Source of the DNA: Ampullaceana balthica
Taxonomy: Eukaryota; Mollusca; Gastropoda; Lymnaeidae
Assembly (NCBI GenBank): GCA_944989445.1
Contig: CALYLW010001013.1
Span: forward strand, 121,249-185,248
Length of the DNA: 64,000 nt
Reading direction: 5' to 3'
Made by a program: the position numbers and the translations under genes. Below the pieces are notes generated by a model. It made no database searches and had not been told where the DNA came from. It worked only from the letters and a program-made list of their open reading frames with translations. Positions 11,075 to 20,875 of this stretch are shown here, in pieces (position 1 is the first letter of the stretch; each line of letters begins with the position of its first letter).

Positions 11075-11960
11075 GTACATTGGTGGGTGCTGCAGCGTTC
11101 CGGGGATTTATGTATTGCGTGAATCTATAAGGCCTTTCAGACTACAACTAAAAGAAAATGTGACTAAAATTCATGTTGATAAGAAAATTAAGGATTTATC
11201 CTCATTTGGAATACTAAAAGAATAAAAAATATTCCAGCAAATTAATTTGACAAAAATCTTTTCAACTGCAACCACACAAGATGGCAGTGGTTTGTTGGCT
11301 TCTTACAATATTTCGTTATTGATTTCCAAGTTGGGAAAACCTCATACCATTGATTGGGATCTAAATATACCGGCTATAATTGAGGTAATACGTGCTGTGT
11401 CACACACGCCTTCATCTGATAGTATCAACATCATACCATTGATTGGATCTAAATATACCGGCTATAATTGAGGTAATACGTGCTGTGTCACACACGCCTT
11501 CATCTGATAGTATCAACATCATACCATTGATTGGGATCTAAATATACCGGCTATAATTGAGGTAATACGTGCTGTGTCACACACGCCTTCATCTGATAGT
11601 ATCAACATCATACCATTGATTGGGATCTAAATATACCGGCTATAATTGAGGTAATACGTGCTGTGTCACACACGCCTTCATCTGATAGTATCAACATCAT
11701 ACCATTGATTGGGATCTAAATATACCGGCTATAATTGAGGTAATACGTGCTGTGTCACACACGCCTTCATCTGATAGTATCAAGACAATTTCGTTGAGCA
11801 AATAAGAATTTTTAAAATGACTGAAACTGTTGAAGATTTATTGTGTGACAATTTAAATTTATCTCAGTTTTCTATACATCGGAATGTGTCCGCTTTACCA
11901 GGAAATAAAGCATTACATTTAGCATACGTGAGGCTCACAAAGAAAGAAACAAAATTGTAA
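11075..11960 (+). pseudogene. hAT transposase remnant (SCAND3/ZBED5-like)
   Basis: Coding similarity is recognisable in pieces: STATTQDGSGLLASYNISLL, then GKPHTI, then PAIIEVIRAVSHTPSSDSI, then after a repeat array MTETVEDLLCDNLNLSQFSI and GNKALHLAYVRL. This is the N-terminal to middle part of a hAT transposase of the kind domesticated as ZBED5, SCAND3 or FAM200. The catalytic core and dimerisation region are absent. An 89-bp unit repeated five times (11343-11780) breaks the frame. The beginning, GGTGGGTGCTGCAGCG, matches the second copy of this family at 23690-23710. Confidence 0.8.
11343..11780. repeat. 89-bp tandem repeat (x5) within hAT coding sequence
   Basis: The unit runs from ATACCATTGATTGGGATCTA to GATAGTATCAACATC. 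The copies are almost identical; the second lacks one G, giving 88 bp. Because 89 is not a multiple of three, the expansion happened in, or inactivated, a non-functional transposase copy. Confidence 0.95.
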
Positions 11961-12299
11961 AGAACTTTCATTTGCTAAAGATTTGCAAACTAATGCTTAA
12001 AAAGAATCGCAATTTAATGCATTCAATTAGTTAGATTTATTGTAAATAAAAGAAATATCCATAATTAATATCTTATCAGTAACCAAAGAGGGTGCTTCAG
12101 CTTGGAAGTGCGCTACAATTTCATTTTTAAAAACATTTGTCTAATGGATTTACATTACATTGTTTCATCCATCGTCAACATCGCCTACATTGCAATAATT
12201 CTAAAAAGCTATCAACACAATCAGAAAGAATTATTGAATGACAGACAATGTAAACAGCTTTGTATTGAAAACGATGTAAAAGTGTTTCGTTCGCTGCTT
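11961..12299. other. AT-rich intergenic DNA
   Basis: Mostly unassigned. GTTTCATCCATCGTCAACAT at 12159-12180 is close to the unit of the 32-bp minisatellite at 53729-53985 and to 59062-59085, so a small dispersed repeat is present. Confidence 0.45.
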
Positions 12300-12380
12300 C
12301 ATTATTATTATTATTATTTTGTTTTCTATTATATAGCGCAGTACCACAGCCTTCGGCTAGGCTCACAGCGCTTTACAAAC
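12300..12380 (-). mobile_element. 3' tail of an L2/CR1-like LINE or dependent SINE
   Basis: In minus sense it reads AGCGCTGTGAGCCTAGCCGA, a short GC-rich hairpin, then GCGCTATATAATAG and an (AAT)n end. The same architecture ends the LINE at 26884-27344. About 260 bp further into the element (12380-12640) contain a duplicated GAAACAGG-TCCTGG-CTAAAAGAATG segment that may be its 3' untranslated region. Confidence 0.6.
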
Positions 12381-12651
12381 ATGTTCATTAACTAAATAAA
12401 ACACATTGCACTCTAAATCTTCTTAAACATAGCAACACACACACAATTTCATATAAATGTTAAGAACAGGGCGCATCACCGTCATAGACTGCTAACTTGA
12501 TGGAGCGAGGTCAGTGCACCTCATCGCTTATCCGCCGAAACAGGGGTCCTGGGCTAAAAGAATGTCCTTAGCGAAACAGGTGTCCTGGACTAAAAGAATG
12601 ACCTTATCGAAACAGGTAAGTTCAACAATCATAAGTTATTACAATAATTAA

Positions 12652-13703
12652 ACCTCTTGAGACGGAGCGTTTTCGGCATACCTGTGCCAAAAAGACGGAG
12701 CCCTTTTTTCAAGAATAAGACATACTTCGCAAAAAAAAATATTAAAAAATAAACCAATAACTTTACACATATAAACCCTATATATTATTGTAGGAAAAAG
12801 AATGAGCTAATACAATATTTGTAAATGAAATTATAATCCCCAACATTATGCAAATTAGCCAACCTAATTTGCATAATTTATATATGAAAATATTTGTTGA
12901 CCTGTCAATAAACATGACTTTCCTATAATATCTGTATGAATTTCTTGATAATTTATGGATAAAATAAGCCCTGACACTTGTGTTTTGAGAAGCAAGGCCC
13001 TTTGGGGCCCTTCAGACACATCTTATACATGGTTCTGCTCACTTTTCTAGCTTTTTAGGTAATTTTCAGTTTTTGCAAAATTAAAGCTTTTTCTTCACTA
13101 TTGTTGGGGACAGGGCATAAATATCTATGACTTAGTGACTTATATTTAACTCTGTGACAATGAGAAAGTTGTAATAATACTTACTGATCTCTAACAATGA
13201 ATAAAAAGATATTTGGTGTAAAAATAAACACAAAAACACATGTAAGGTTGATAGGCCCTACTTTTTCTAAAAAAAAATCTGTATCAAATTTAGAACCCCT
13301 GATACTCAACCAAAACATCAAAATTATTATTGTCCTCAAAACACTGTATATTTGAAACCCTTCCTGATTAATTTCATCGCTTTCAGACTCACTAGAAACC
13401 AGAAATAATCAAATTAAATAAAATTACTTTCATCTGGGTAACAACCAGACATTTTGGAATTTTGCGATATCACTTACAAGACAAAAAAATTCGTTTTACA
13501 AAACACACAAGAGGAAATCAACAATGAAGGCTCCCATTTAAATAACAGGAAACACAAGAAATAAATAAAGAGTTCTGATTAGTGGATACGAACACCAGCC
13601 AAAATATTAAGGTCCACGAATTATCAGGGCCTATCCACGGGCCCTTCGTCTTTTTCGCCCACCATACCTTGGGATGTAGATAGGCCGCGTCGTCTCAAGA
13701 GGG
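12652..13703. mobile_element. piggyBac-like non-autonomous element
   Basis: TTAA target duplications sit at 12648-12651 and 13704-13707. The terminal inverted repeats read (A/C)CCTCTTGAGACG at the left and CGTCTCAAGAGGG at the right. TTAA plus a CCCT-type start is the piggyBac signature. The subterminal part is also partly inverted: CAAAAAGACGGAGCCC versus GGGCCCTTCGTCTTTTT. The 1052-bp body holds no long frame, so it would need a transposase from elsewhere. Confidence 0.75.
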
Positions 13704-13707
13704 TTAA

Positions 13708-14240
13708 TTAAACTAGACGCTCCGCGGTGTATGCTACGCCACAGACTTGTTCACAAAGAGTGCAAAGAAAGTTGAGAAAAAAAGGACACAAACTACAGCA
13801 CGAAGAAATCAAAACAATGCGAGTGAACGTCGGTTTGGGGGGCGAGGACTGCCGACTCATTGTTTGTTTCGAGACATTCGCACTGCGGTTATCTACCTGA
13901 TCACCACCCTTTAATACACTAGCTTGCCAAACATAAACTGTGATTGGCCAACCCAAGCGAGGGTCAGCCATGTTGGCAATAAATGGGTAAAAGAACAGGC
14001 ATAAACAGACATTTATCAATGATTTTGCTGGGGCTTGAATCCAGGACCTTCACCGTATAAGGCGGACGTGATAACCAGTACTCTACGAATCTCAAGTTAT
14101 TCTGTGAAAGAACAACGCAAGTGAAACGCAAGGACCATTGTTTGTCTCGAGACATGGGTCGACCCCAGTGACGGTCATTCGTCATGCTCGTTTGCACATA
14201 CTTGCATGGTGGTGTCCGCATTTTTGGGCGAGGAAGAGAA
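13708..14240 (-). repeat. Family D repeat with a tRNA-like segment
   Basis: The reverse complement of 13715-13970 resembles 37770-37975: TCCTCGCCCCCC, then TCGCATTGTTTTGATTTCTT / TCGCGTTATTCTCATTTCTT, then GTTTGTGTCC. A CATTGTTTGTYTCGAGACAT block is repeated within it (about 13857-13880 and 14132-14156). The GC content is higher than that of the surroundings. No function is visible. Confidence 0.55.
14028..14098 (-). pseudogene. tRNA-Val-like pseudogene or SINE head
   Basis: In minus sense it reads CTGGTTATCACGTCCGCC, then TTATAC in the anticodon-loop position, then GAAGGTCCTGG, ATTCAAG and CCCCAG. This follows metazoan tRNA-Val order (D arm, anticodon arm, T arm). The anticodon stem has mismatches, the T loop is altered and the acceptor stem does not close, so it is not a working tRNA. 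It lies inside family D and may be its promoter-derived head. Confidence 0.5.
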
Positions 14241-14505
14241 TTATATATTTAGATATCTTAGGACAAACTGAAGCAAATAGCAAATGTTTGTTTTGCTGAA
14301 TATGTTTTATCATTAAATAGTGTTATTGGTAGTAGCTAAGGACATTTTGCTTATTTTGATAATCATTTCTTAGAATACATTTTAGAAAATACGTGTTGAT
14401 AGAGAGAAAGAGAGAGAGAGAGAGATAGAAAGAAAGATGGGTATTTCAGATGGCAATGATAGACATAGTGATATAGTTATAGATACCGATAGAAATAATA
14501 TACTG

Positions 14506-14660
14506 AAATTTAACAATTATTTATACATTAGCTTTTAGTTAAATTTAACAATTATTTATACATTAGCTTTTAGTTAAATTTAACAATTATTTATACATTA
14601 GCTTTTAGTTAAATTTAACAATTATTTATACATAAGCTTTTAGTTAAATTTAGCAATTAT
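14506..14660. repeat. 35-bp tandem repeat, about 4.4 copies
   Basis: The unit starts AATTTAACAATTATTTATAC and ends GCTTTTAGTTA, with few mismatches. A short (GA)n tract lies just upstream at 14401-14425. Confidence 0.93.
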
Positions 14661-14774
14661 TTGTACAGAGGTATTTGTAATAGTACTTGAAAGTCAAGAA
14701 ACAATACTTCAACAGCCTGTGGTCTGGGTAATGACTGTCTTTAATCCCTCCGTATTGTATTTTGTTCTACATTT

Positions 14775-14860
14775 ATAGCCAGCCATCCTTTCATAGCCAT
14801 TTTTAGCCAGCCATCCTTTCATAGCCATTTATAGTCAGCCATCCTGTCAGTTTACGACCA
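14775..14860. repeat. Short tandem repeat, three units
   Basis: Imperfect copies of AGCCAGCCATCCTTTCATAG plus CCATTT. Confidence 0.8.
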
Positions 14861-15993
14861 CTCACTATTACAATTCACAGCACAAATCACGTGTGTTTCA
14901 TACTTGTCAACTCGCACGCTCATATTATATCAACAAAACTACCGTCTCTTACGGTGTTTAACCATTGCTTGCTGCTGATTGCTATAATGTCAAACACATA
15001 TAAGACATACATATAAATTATGTTTACTATTAAAGCTACATGTTGACCTTAAGATAAACATATTATCGTAGTAATATAAGATGAGTTTACTACAGCAAAT
15101 ACAATGACACATATATTAAAGTTGAAAATAATATATTATTACTACATTTTTTAAAATCATGATTAAATATCATCATATTAAAATTTATTTCCGTTTTTTT
15201 TTCCATAATATATTTTTACAAAACTCCACAGCATTGGTCTAAATTATTATTTATTCGTTCATTTATTATGAGGAAAGTGACTCCTTGTTTGAAATTTGTA
15301 CTTTCTGTACATTTCAGGAAGTTTAATATTTTCCATTTATCAAACAAGGATAATTTAGTTGGGCTTTTGAAAAAGTGGGCGCCGTAGGCGTCCTATAAAA
15401 AATGGGCGTCCCAGCACAACCTAATAAATATAGCCTACTCTTTTAATATTAATAGGAATATTTCTATAAAGATTTTCCTTCATTGTGATTGATTTTATGT
15501 TTGCCGTATTTTCTTATTGTAATCTATACATCAGTACTTTCGTTATTGATTCTAGTTTCGGACGAGCTAATTTTTTATAACTCAATATATTGGATTGCTT
15601 CTGTTTTGCTGTAACTCCAGCTATGCATATCAAGGACACATTAATAATTGGGTATTGCAGAGGCCTGATGATTGCAATGTTAAATCCGCACTTAAAACTG
15701 AAAAGCTGTCCTCAGATCAGTTTTGTATTATTTGTGATCTTAGGGTAGCCCCTACTCTCACGATTTCAAAGATGTACGCAATCTTCGTGACATGAACCAT
15801 GAAGCCTTCCAAGACTATCTGAGTGTTGCAATGACCCTGATCTATACCCAACTTTGGATAAGCTAAATAGTGCATAACACAATAGACTCACGTGATCCTG
15901 TGCTTCATCACAACGTTTGGTTGGCCAAAATGATCAGATCACGTGTACCTATTAATAGAACATATTCTTTATTATACAGCAAAACGTCATAAT
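14861..15993. other. Intergenic DNA with fragments of dispersed repeats
   Basis: 15290-15410 matches, in reverse, the GGGCGCC family found at 22730-23370 (CAAACAAGGATAATTTAGTT and a GGGCGCCGTAGGCGTCC palindrome). 15655-15730 (GTTAAATCCGCACTTAAAAC, GAAAAGCTGT) matches 31455-31500. The rest is unassigned. Confidence 0.5.
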
Positions 15994-16936
15994 TATCTTA
16001 TCTTATCTGTTTACAGACGCTCCTTATATACAGAAGATTACTGCGTCCTACGCTTATCTATGGTTTGTGTTTAGTCCTGCATTTTTATTAGAGATTTAAA
16101 TGTTAATAAAGTGTTGGTTTTCCTGGATTCTTCAGGCAACCCATTCCACGCCCGAATTCCGGACGGGAAGAAGGAAAACTTGTATGTGTTTGTTCTTGCA
16201 TACGGAATAAGAAAGGTGTTTTTATCCTTATGTCTATCTGAGGGTTGTATTAAGTTATCTTTGTGTTGTATTTCTAAATTAGAATTAATTGCTTCATGTA
16301 TGATTACTACTTTGCTTTTGGTTCTTCTATCCTCTAGTGTTTCAAGGTTTAATGATTTAACTAATAGTGTTATTCTTGTCAGTTTCGAATATTCTCCAGT
16401 AATGAATATGGCAGCTCTTTTTTGAATTTGTTATAGTTTATCAATGTTTTCTTTGGTGGATGGGTCCCATACAGAAGATGCATATTCTAGTACAGGTCTC
16501 ACCAAAGTGAGGTAGCATTTTAGTTGCATATCTCTATTACATTTGTTAAAGTTTCTTTTTATAAAGCCTAAGGTTTTGTTTGATTTTTTAATAACTTCAT
16601 TGACATGGGGATTCCATGATAGTTTCTCATTTATTAAGACTCCTAAATATTTTGCATCTTTAGTTTGGGTCAGTTCTTTTCCATGAATGTAATATTTTGA
16701 ATTTATTTGTTTATTTTTCTTTGTTACTCTTAACAGTTGACACTTTTCTGGGTGGAAAGACATACTCCAGTTAGTTTCCCATTTTATCAATTCATCTAAG
16801 TCTTTTTGTAAAATTTTGTTCTCTTGTTCTGATTTAATTGTTCTATAGATTATACAATCATCAGCAAATAACCTAGCTTTTGTACCTGTTGAGATGTTGT
16901 TGGGTAAATCATTTATATAAATTAAAAAGAGTAATT
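15994..16936 (-). pseudogene. Jockey/CR1-like LINE, reverse transcriptase C-half
   Basis: The frame begins KLLFLIYINDLPNNI and carries the active-site box FADD (in RLFADDCIIYR). Then come KCQLLRVTKKNK, AKYLGVLINEKLSW and LVRPVLEYASSVWDP. A TAA stop at 16431-16433 interrupts the frame, which otherwise continues unbroken to 16071 through QKRAAIFITGEYS, RRTKSK and SGIRAWNGLPEESRK. The 5' side is truncated at about 16936, just before LIYINDL. The 3' end (minus sense) reads GGAGCGTCTGTAAACA followed by (GATAA)n at 15994-16010. One stop and one truncation make it inactive. The reverse transcriptase of such elements primes on nicked target DNA in the nucleus. Confidence 0.88.
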
Positions 16937-16996
16937 TTGATTTGATTGGTAACTTGAATATAGAAATAAAATAAACATAATTTATTATATCATATT

Positions 16997-17200
16997 CAAG
17001 TGGCATGCCACTTGATTTCGCTTACTACAATATGGGATACAGTGGTAATTAATTGCTATTCATATATTAGCTTTATATGAGCTTTATAAATATGTTTTTA
17101 AAATACTTGTCAGAATATCTTTTGAGCGAATACCAGCTAATGACTATGTTGTCTTTATTAGAGATGGCAAACCACCAGCTTTCCAACATTGAAAAGAATA
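16997..17200 (+). repeat. Palindrome-hairpin module with 150-bp companion
   Basis: CAAGTGGCATGCCACTTG at 16997-17014 is a perfect 18-bp palindrome. It is followed by ATTTCGCTTACTACAATATG and then TTTATATGAGCTTTATAAAT. The same order recurs at 49932-50130, about 200 bp in all. The module lies about 60 bp from the 5' truncation point of the neighbouring LINE. Confidence 0.75.
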
Positions 17201-17751
17201 CAACACACAATCAAATAATGAAGTAGTATATTCATAGTTCGTAAAGAATATACATCACGTGATATAGTTCTTCTTGGCAGAGATGGTAATGTTCGTCGAG
17301 TCTCCAAAACTCATCGCTTTTATGATTGGTACCTAATGTTTTATCAATATTATTCCGGGAAGGAAAAGATGAAAGTATAATTTCAACATGAAAATGAAAA
17401 ACAAATAGGAAAAATGTAGAACAATAAAAGTCTCTGCCTTGAATTATTATTCATAAAATTTATTGATCCGTAAAAACGAAATCAATCACATTTGAAATTG
17501 TCATGAATTGATCAATACATTTGTTGTCGAGATCAATGCCGAGCGTGCGAAAGAACAAATTCGCTTCAATTTATTACATTAATCCAAACTGGGATAAGAA
17601 GAATTTATTCATTTACGTTACGCAGTTTCTACTAATGGGAATCTTAATCAATTTGTGAAAAGTTTAATACTGCCGGCTACATTTACAGGAAGACCACTGG
17701 GCTTACATAAACTACACACAAAATAACAATGACTTACATTCACAGGCAGTT
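17201..17751. other. AT-rich intergenic DNA, nothing recognised
   Basis: There are no element ends or frames I can support. Confidence 0.5.
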
Positions 17752-17759
17752 ACTTATAT

Positions 17760-19852
17760 CAGTGGTCGCCAAGGATACGTCGCTGTTTAAACATTTTACC
17801 ACGGCCAATGAGTTTCAGGGGGTGGTGGGGGGTGACGTTGATTGGTTATATGTTGTCTTGTTTTGATTTATAATTTTAGTTATCGTCATTTGCAATCTCT
17901 AGCGGCTTCAACTTCTTTTTGTACAGACATGATACTAGATTCGCCTAGTTTGTTAACAAATGGCTCAAGGATCCACTCCCTACCAGCGTATTTGTCTTTA
18001 GTGGCTGGGAAGTTGTCTTCACACTATTTTAAAATAAACAAATGGTGATCCTGCACCAACTGGGGAATAAATGCTCAGGTTTAGTCAAGCCTAAATTCCT
18101 CGCTAATTTTTGAGTCTTATCAAATTTGTCTCAGATCATGCGCTGTTAGCCCAACTCCAGTTTTCATTTAAACACAGGTACTTTAACAAATTGAATGTAA
18201 GCAGTTACATTTCGACCCGAAAATATCACACAGGAAAGCAAGTTTTGTGACCAATATATTAGCAGCGAAATTTGCTACACTCGTTGACTTTTTACTAATA
18301 TATATATATTTTTTGCAATGGTTCTCATTACTCTAATGTTCTGTTCTGCCATTTTCCTCTGGTTAACCATCGTATTTCATTGTACAAGAAAAGCCATCTG
18401 TGCTCTGCTTCCATTTCCTAACAAAACTGCTCGAACAGGCGCGAGTTAAAGGTGTGTAACAGGTGCGAGTTAAAGGCGTGTAACAGGCGCGAGTTAAAGG
18501 CGTGTAACAGGCGCGAGTTCAAGGCGTGTAACAGGTGCGAGTTAAAGGCGTGAAACAGGTGCGAGTTAAAGGCGTGTAACAGGCGCGAGTTAAAGGCGTG
18601 TAACAGGTGCGAGTTAAAGGCGTGTAACAGGCGCGAGTTAAAGGTGTGTAACAGGTGCGAGTTAAAGGCGTGTAACAGGCGCGAGTTAAAGGCGTGTAAC
18701 AGGCGCGAGTTAAAGGCGTGTAACAGGTGCGAGTTAAAGGCGTGTAACAGGTGCGAGTTAAAGGCGTGTAACAGGCACGAGTTAAAGGCGTGTAACAGGC
18801 GCGAGTTAAAGGTGTGTAACAGGTGCGAGTTAAAGGCGTGTAACAGGTGCGAGTTATAGGTGTGTAACAGGCACGAGTTAAAGGCGTGTAACAGGCGCGA
18901 GTTAAAGGTGTGTAACAGGTGCGAGTTAAAGGCGTGTAACAGGCGCGAGTTAAAGGTGTGTAACAGGCGTGTGTTAAAGGCGTGTAACAGGTGCGAGTTA
19001 AAGGCGCGTAACAGGTGCGATTTAAAGGTGTGTAACAGGCGTGAGTTAAAGGCATGTGTTTCGATGGGGTAAATAAGTTTAATGACATCAATCATACATT
19101 TCAATTCCGGTGAGATTTTTCGGCCAGTCAACATTTCCCTGATAATGATACAATGTCTTGATTCACTCTCAGGTGCAGCATCCTTAATCCTAATGGTTTA
19201 TCAATGTGCAGTCAGTCGTCCAGTCATCCGTTTATGGATATGCCAACACGAAAGGACCATTTTAGTTGTCCTAATATATAACCAACCAGTGATTTGAATA
19301 GTTTTGGTCCTGTGGTGTTGGTTGCCAAAGATAGTTCACATGAATCATCATGCACATACTTCTGTTAAAGATATCGCACATACACAAAAAGTTTTTCCTT
19401 GTTATCGATATCTGCAGAGTGCATACCATATTGATTTATCAATCCTAAATATTGCCTTAATTTCTTCGGATGTGTCCATAATCATAATGCTTTTAATCAC
19501 AGTGCTAGCCGAAAAAATGCATTTGTTATCCTTTAAATGACAGCCTCTCCTAAATTTTCACAGTAAATGTCTTCAGTGGAGGGCAAGATTAAGTCTTCAT
19601 CAATAGTGAATTGCTTTTTAGCCTTAGTAATAAGGTTTGCCTCCAAATATGATTCTCATATACAGTCCTTCGTGTTTCAGTTTCTAGTTTTATTTTTATT
19701 TTAATTATAAAAAAGTATTTGTATTTGGAAAGTCGTACAATCCCGAGATAAATACAGCAAAACAAATAAAATAATTTTAAATTTCTTTGTAGCCCGTTAC
19801 CATTTGCTCTACGGACCGGTAACAGCCCGCGGCCCGAAGTTAGGGACCACTG
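17760..19852 (-). mobile_element. hAT element with internal minisatellite
   Basis: Ends CAGTGGTCGCCAAGG (17760) and GGGACCACTG (19852) are inverted. The flanks ACTTATAT (17752-17759) and ACTTACAT (19853-19860) form an 8-bp target duplication with one mismatch. The minus strand carries a decayed ZBED5/SCAND3-type transposase: TNTTGPKLFKSLVGYI (about 19280), RIKDAAPESESRHCII and MLTGRKISPEL (about 19100-19190), a 24-bp array, RLFEQFC, then after a TAG the segment EMEAEHRWLFLYNEIRWLTR (about 18340-18410), and KYAGREWILEPFVNKLG (about 17960). Stops and frameshifts make it inactive. The order of blocks follows intact family members. Confidence 0.88.
18432..19063 (-). repeat. 24-bp minisatellite in the transposase frame, about 26 copies
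   Basis: The unit in plus sense is GCGTGTAACAGGCGCGAGTT AAAG. In the minus frame it encodes an 8-residue unit of the form HAFNSRLL, with THTF, HAFK and NSH variants. The first unit joins onto transposase codons (KLIYPIET then HAFNSRLL) and the last runs into NSRLFEQFC, where relatives have one copy of a NSRLFEQLC motif. The array is thus an in-frame multiplication of one transposase motif. Stop-free frames on the other strand follow from 24 being divisible by three. Confidence 0.93.
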
Positions 19853-19945
19853 ACTTACATGAATACACCCAAGATACAATTACTTACATGAATACACACA
19901 AGATACAATGACTTACATGAATACACACAAGATATAATGACGTAA
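19853..19945. repeat. 29-bp tandem repeat (x3) next to hAT right end
   Basis: Units of the form TGACTTACATGAATACACAC AAGATACAA. A related GACTTACATTCACAG precedes the hAT left end at 17731-17745, so the element inserted within this small array. Confidence 0.8.
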
Positions 19946-20610
19946 ACAGGCCTAACCAGTTGAAGGTCATCAGAATTTAGCTGATAATTATGCCTTCACG
20001 AAAAATAATGACAAGAGATTTTTTTTAAAATATATATTTTTTTTTGAAATTTAACAAGAACAAATTCTTTTAACGCCAGGATGAATGTGCGCTTTGAGAA
20101 GATCTTTAAGAAATGAAGGATGTGCGCTATAAGTTTATCTTTAAAACAAATACGAATTTGCGCTTTGAGATGATCTTTAAGAATTGAAGAATATGTACTA
20201 TAAGTTGATCTTTTAGCAATGACGAATGTGAGCTGTGAGTTGATCTTTAAGCAATGAAGAATGTACGCTGTGGGGGATCTATTTGGGGATCACTACGTCA
20301 ACAACTTAATTGTAAATAAATACGTATGTCATACAATCTCTTACTCTTTAATAAAATATCAACATATTTTTCTAAATGATCTTATTACAAGACAATTTGT
20401 TTTTTTTTAATCAATAACAAAGTTGCGGTTTTAGATTTTATCTCTGTCTGTTATCAAATTTCGTTTATTTACGTCACAAACCAACGAATAAGTTAGTGCT
20501 GTCTGTCATGATTGTCTGTCATTAAGATTTGATTGATTTGTATTACTGTCCGTCTGTTTTTAAGAGTTGTCTGTATTTAAATGTATGTGTCTGTTAGTGT
20601 TGTTTTACTG

Positions 20611-20875
20611 TGGGACGCGGTGGTCGAGTGGCAGCGTGCTCGACTGGCGTACCGATGTTCGAATCCATGTCAAGGCAAGGATTTGTTCCCGGGGCCTAGG
20701 GCGTCCCTGAGTCACCAAGCTCCGAATAGGTACCTAACACTAATGGGCAATGCGTGGAACTTACAAAGCCGTGGCCTGTGAACGCTGCATCACTTGCCAA
20801 CAGATCATCTCTCATGGTCTGTGGACGCAATTATCTTCTGCATAGAAGGAGCTTCTGTATTGATAAGATAAGAAG
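20611..20875 (+). mobile_element. tRNA-derived SINE
   Basis: The head has a box A-like TGGTCGAGTGG at 20621-20631 and a perfect box B GTTCGAATCC at 20657-20666, the internal RNA polymerase III promoter of a Ser/Leu-type tRNA. The body includes GAGTCACCAAGCTCCGAATA and GGTACCTAACACTAATGGG, which I recognise as typical of molluscan SINEs. The tail AAGGAGCTTCTGTATTGATA AGATAAGA closely resembles the 3' end of the LINE at 15994-16936, suggesting that this LINE family supplied its reverse transcriptase. It interrupts the TGTCTG array of family B copy 3. Confidence 0.85.

Noticed and set aside
18418..19134. 238-codon minus-strand frame as a repetitive-protein gene
   Set aside because: The repeat unit and both flanks align to hAT transposase motifs, stops follow immediately, and the other frames are equally open because the unit is 24 bp.
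20611..20685. Functional tRNA gene
   Set aside because: Box A and box B are present but the cloverleaf is poor and a SINE body and tail follow.
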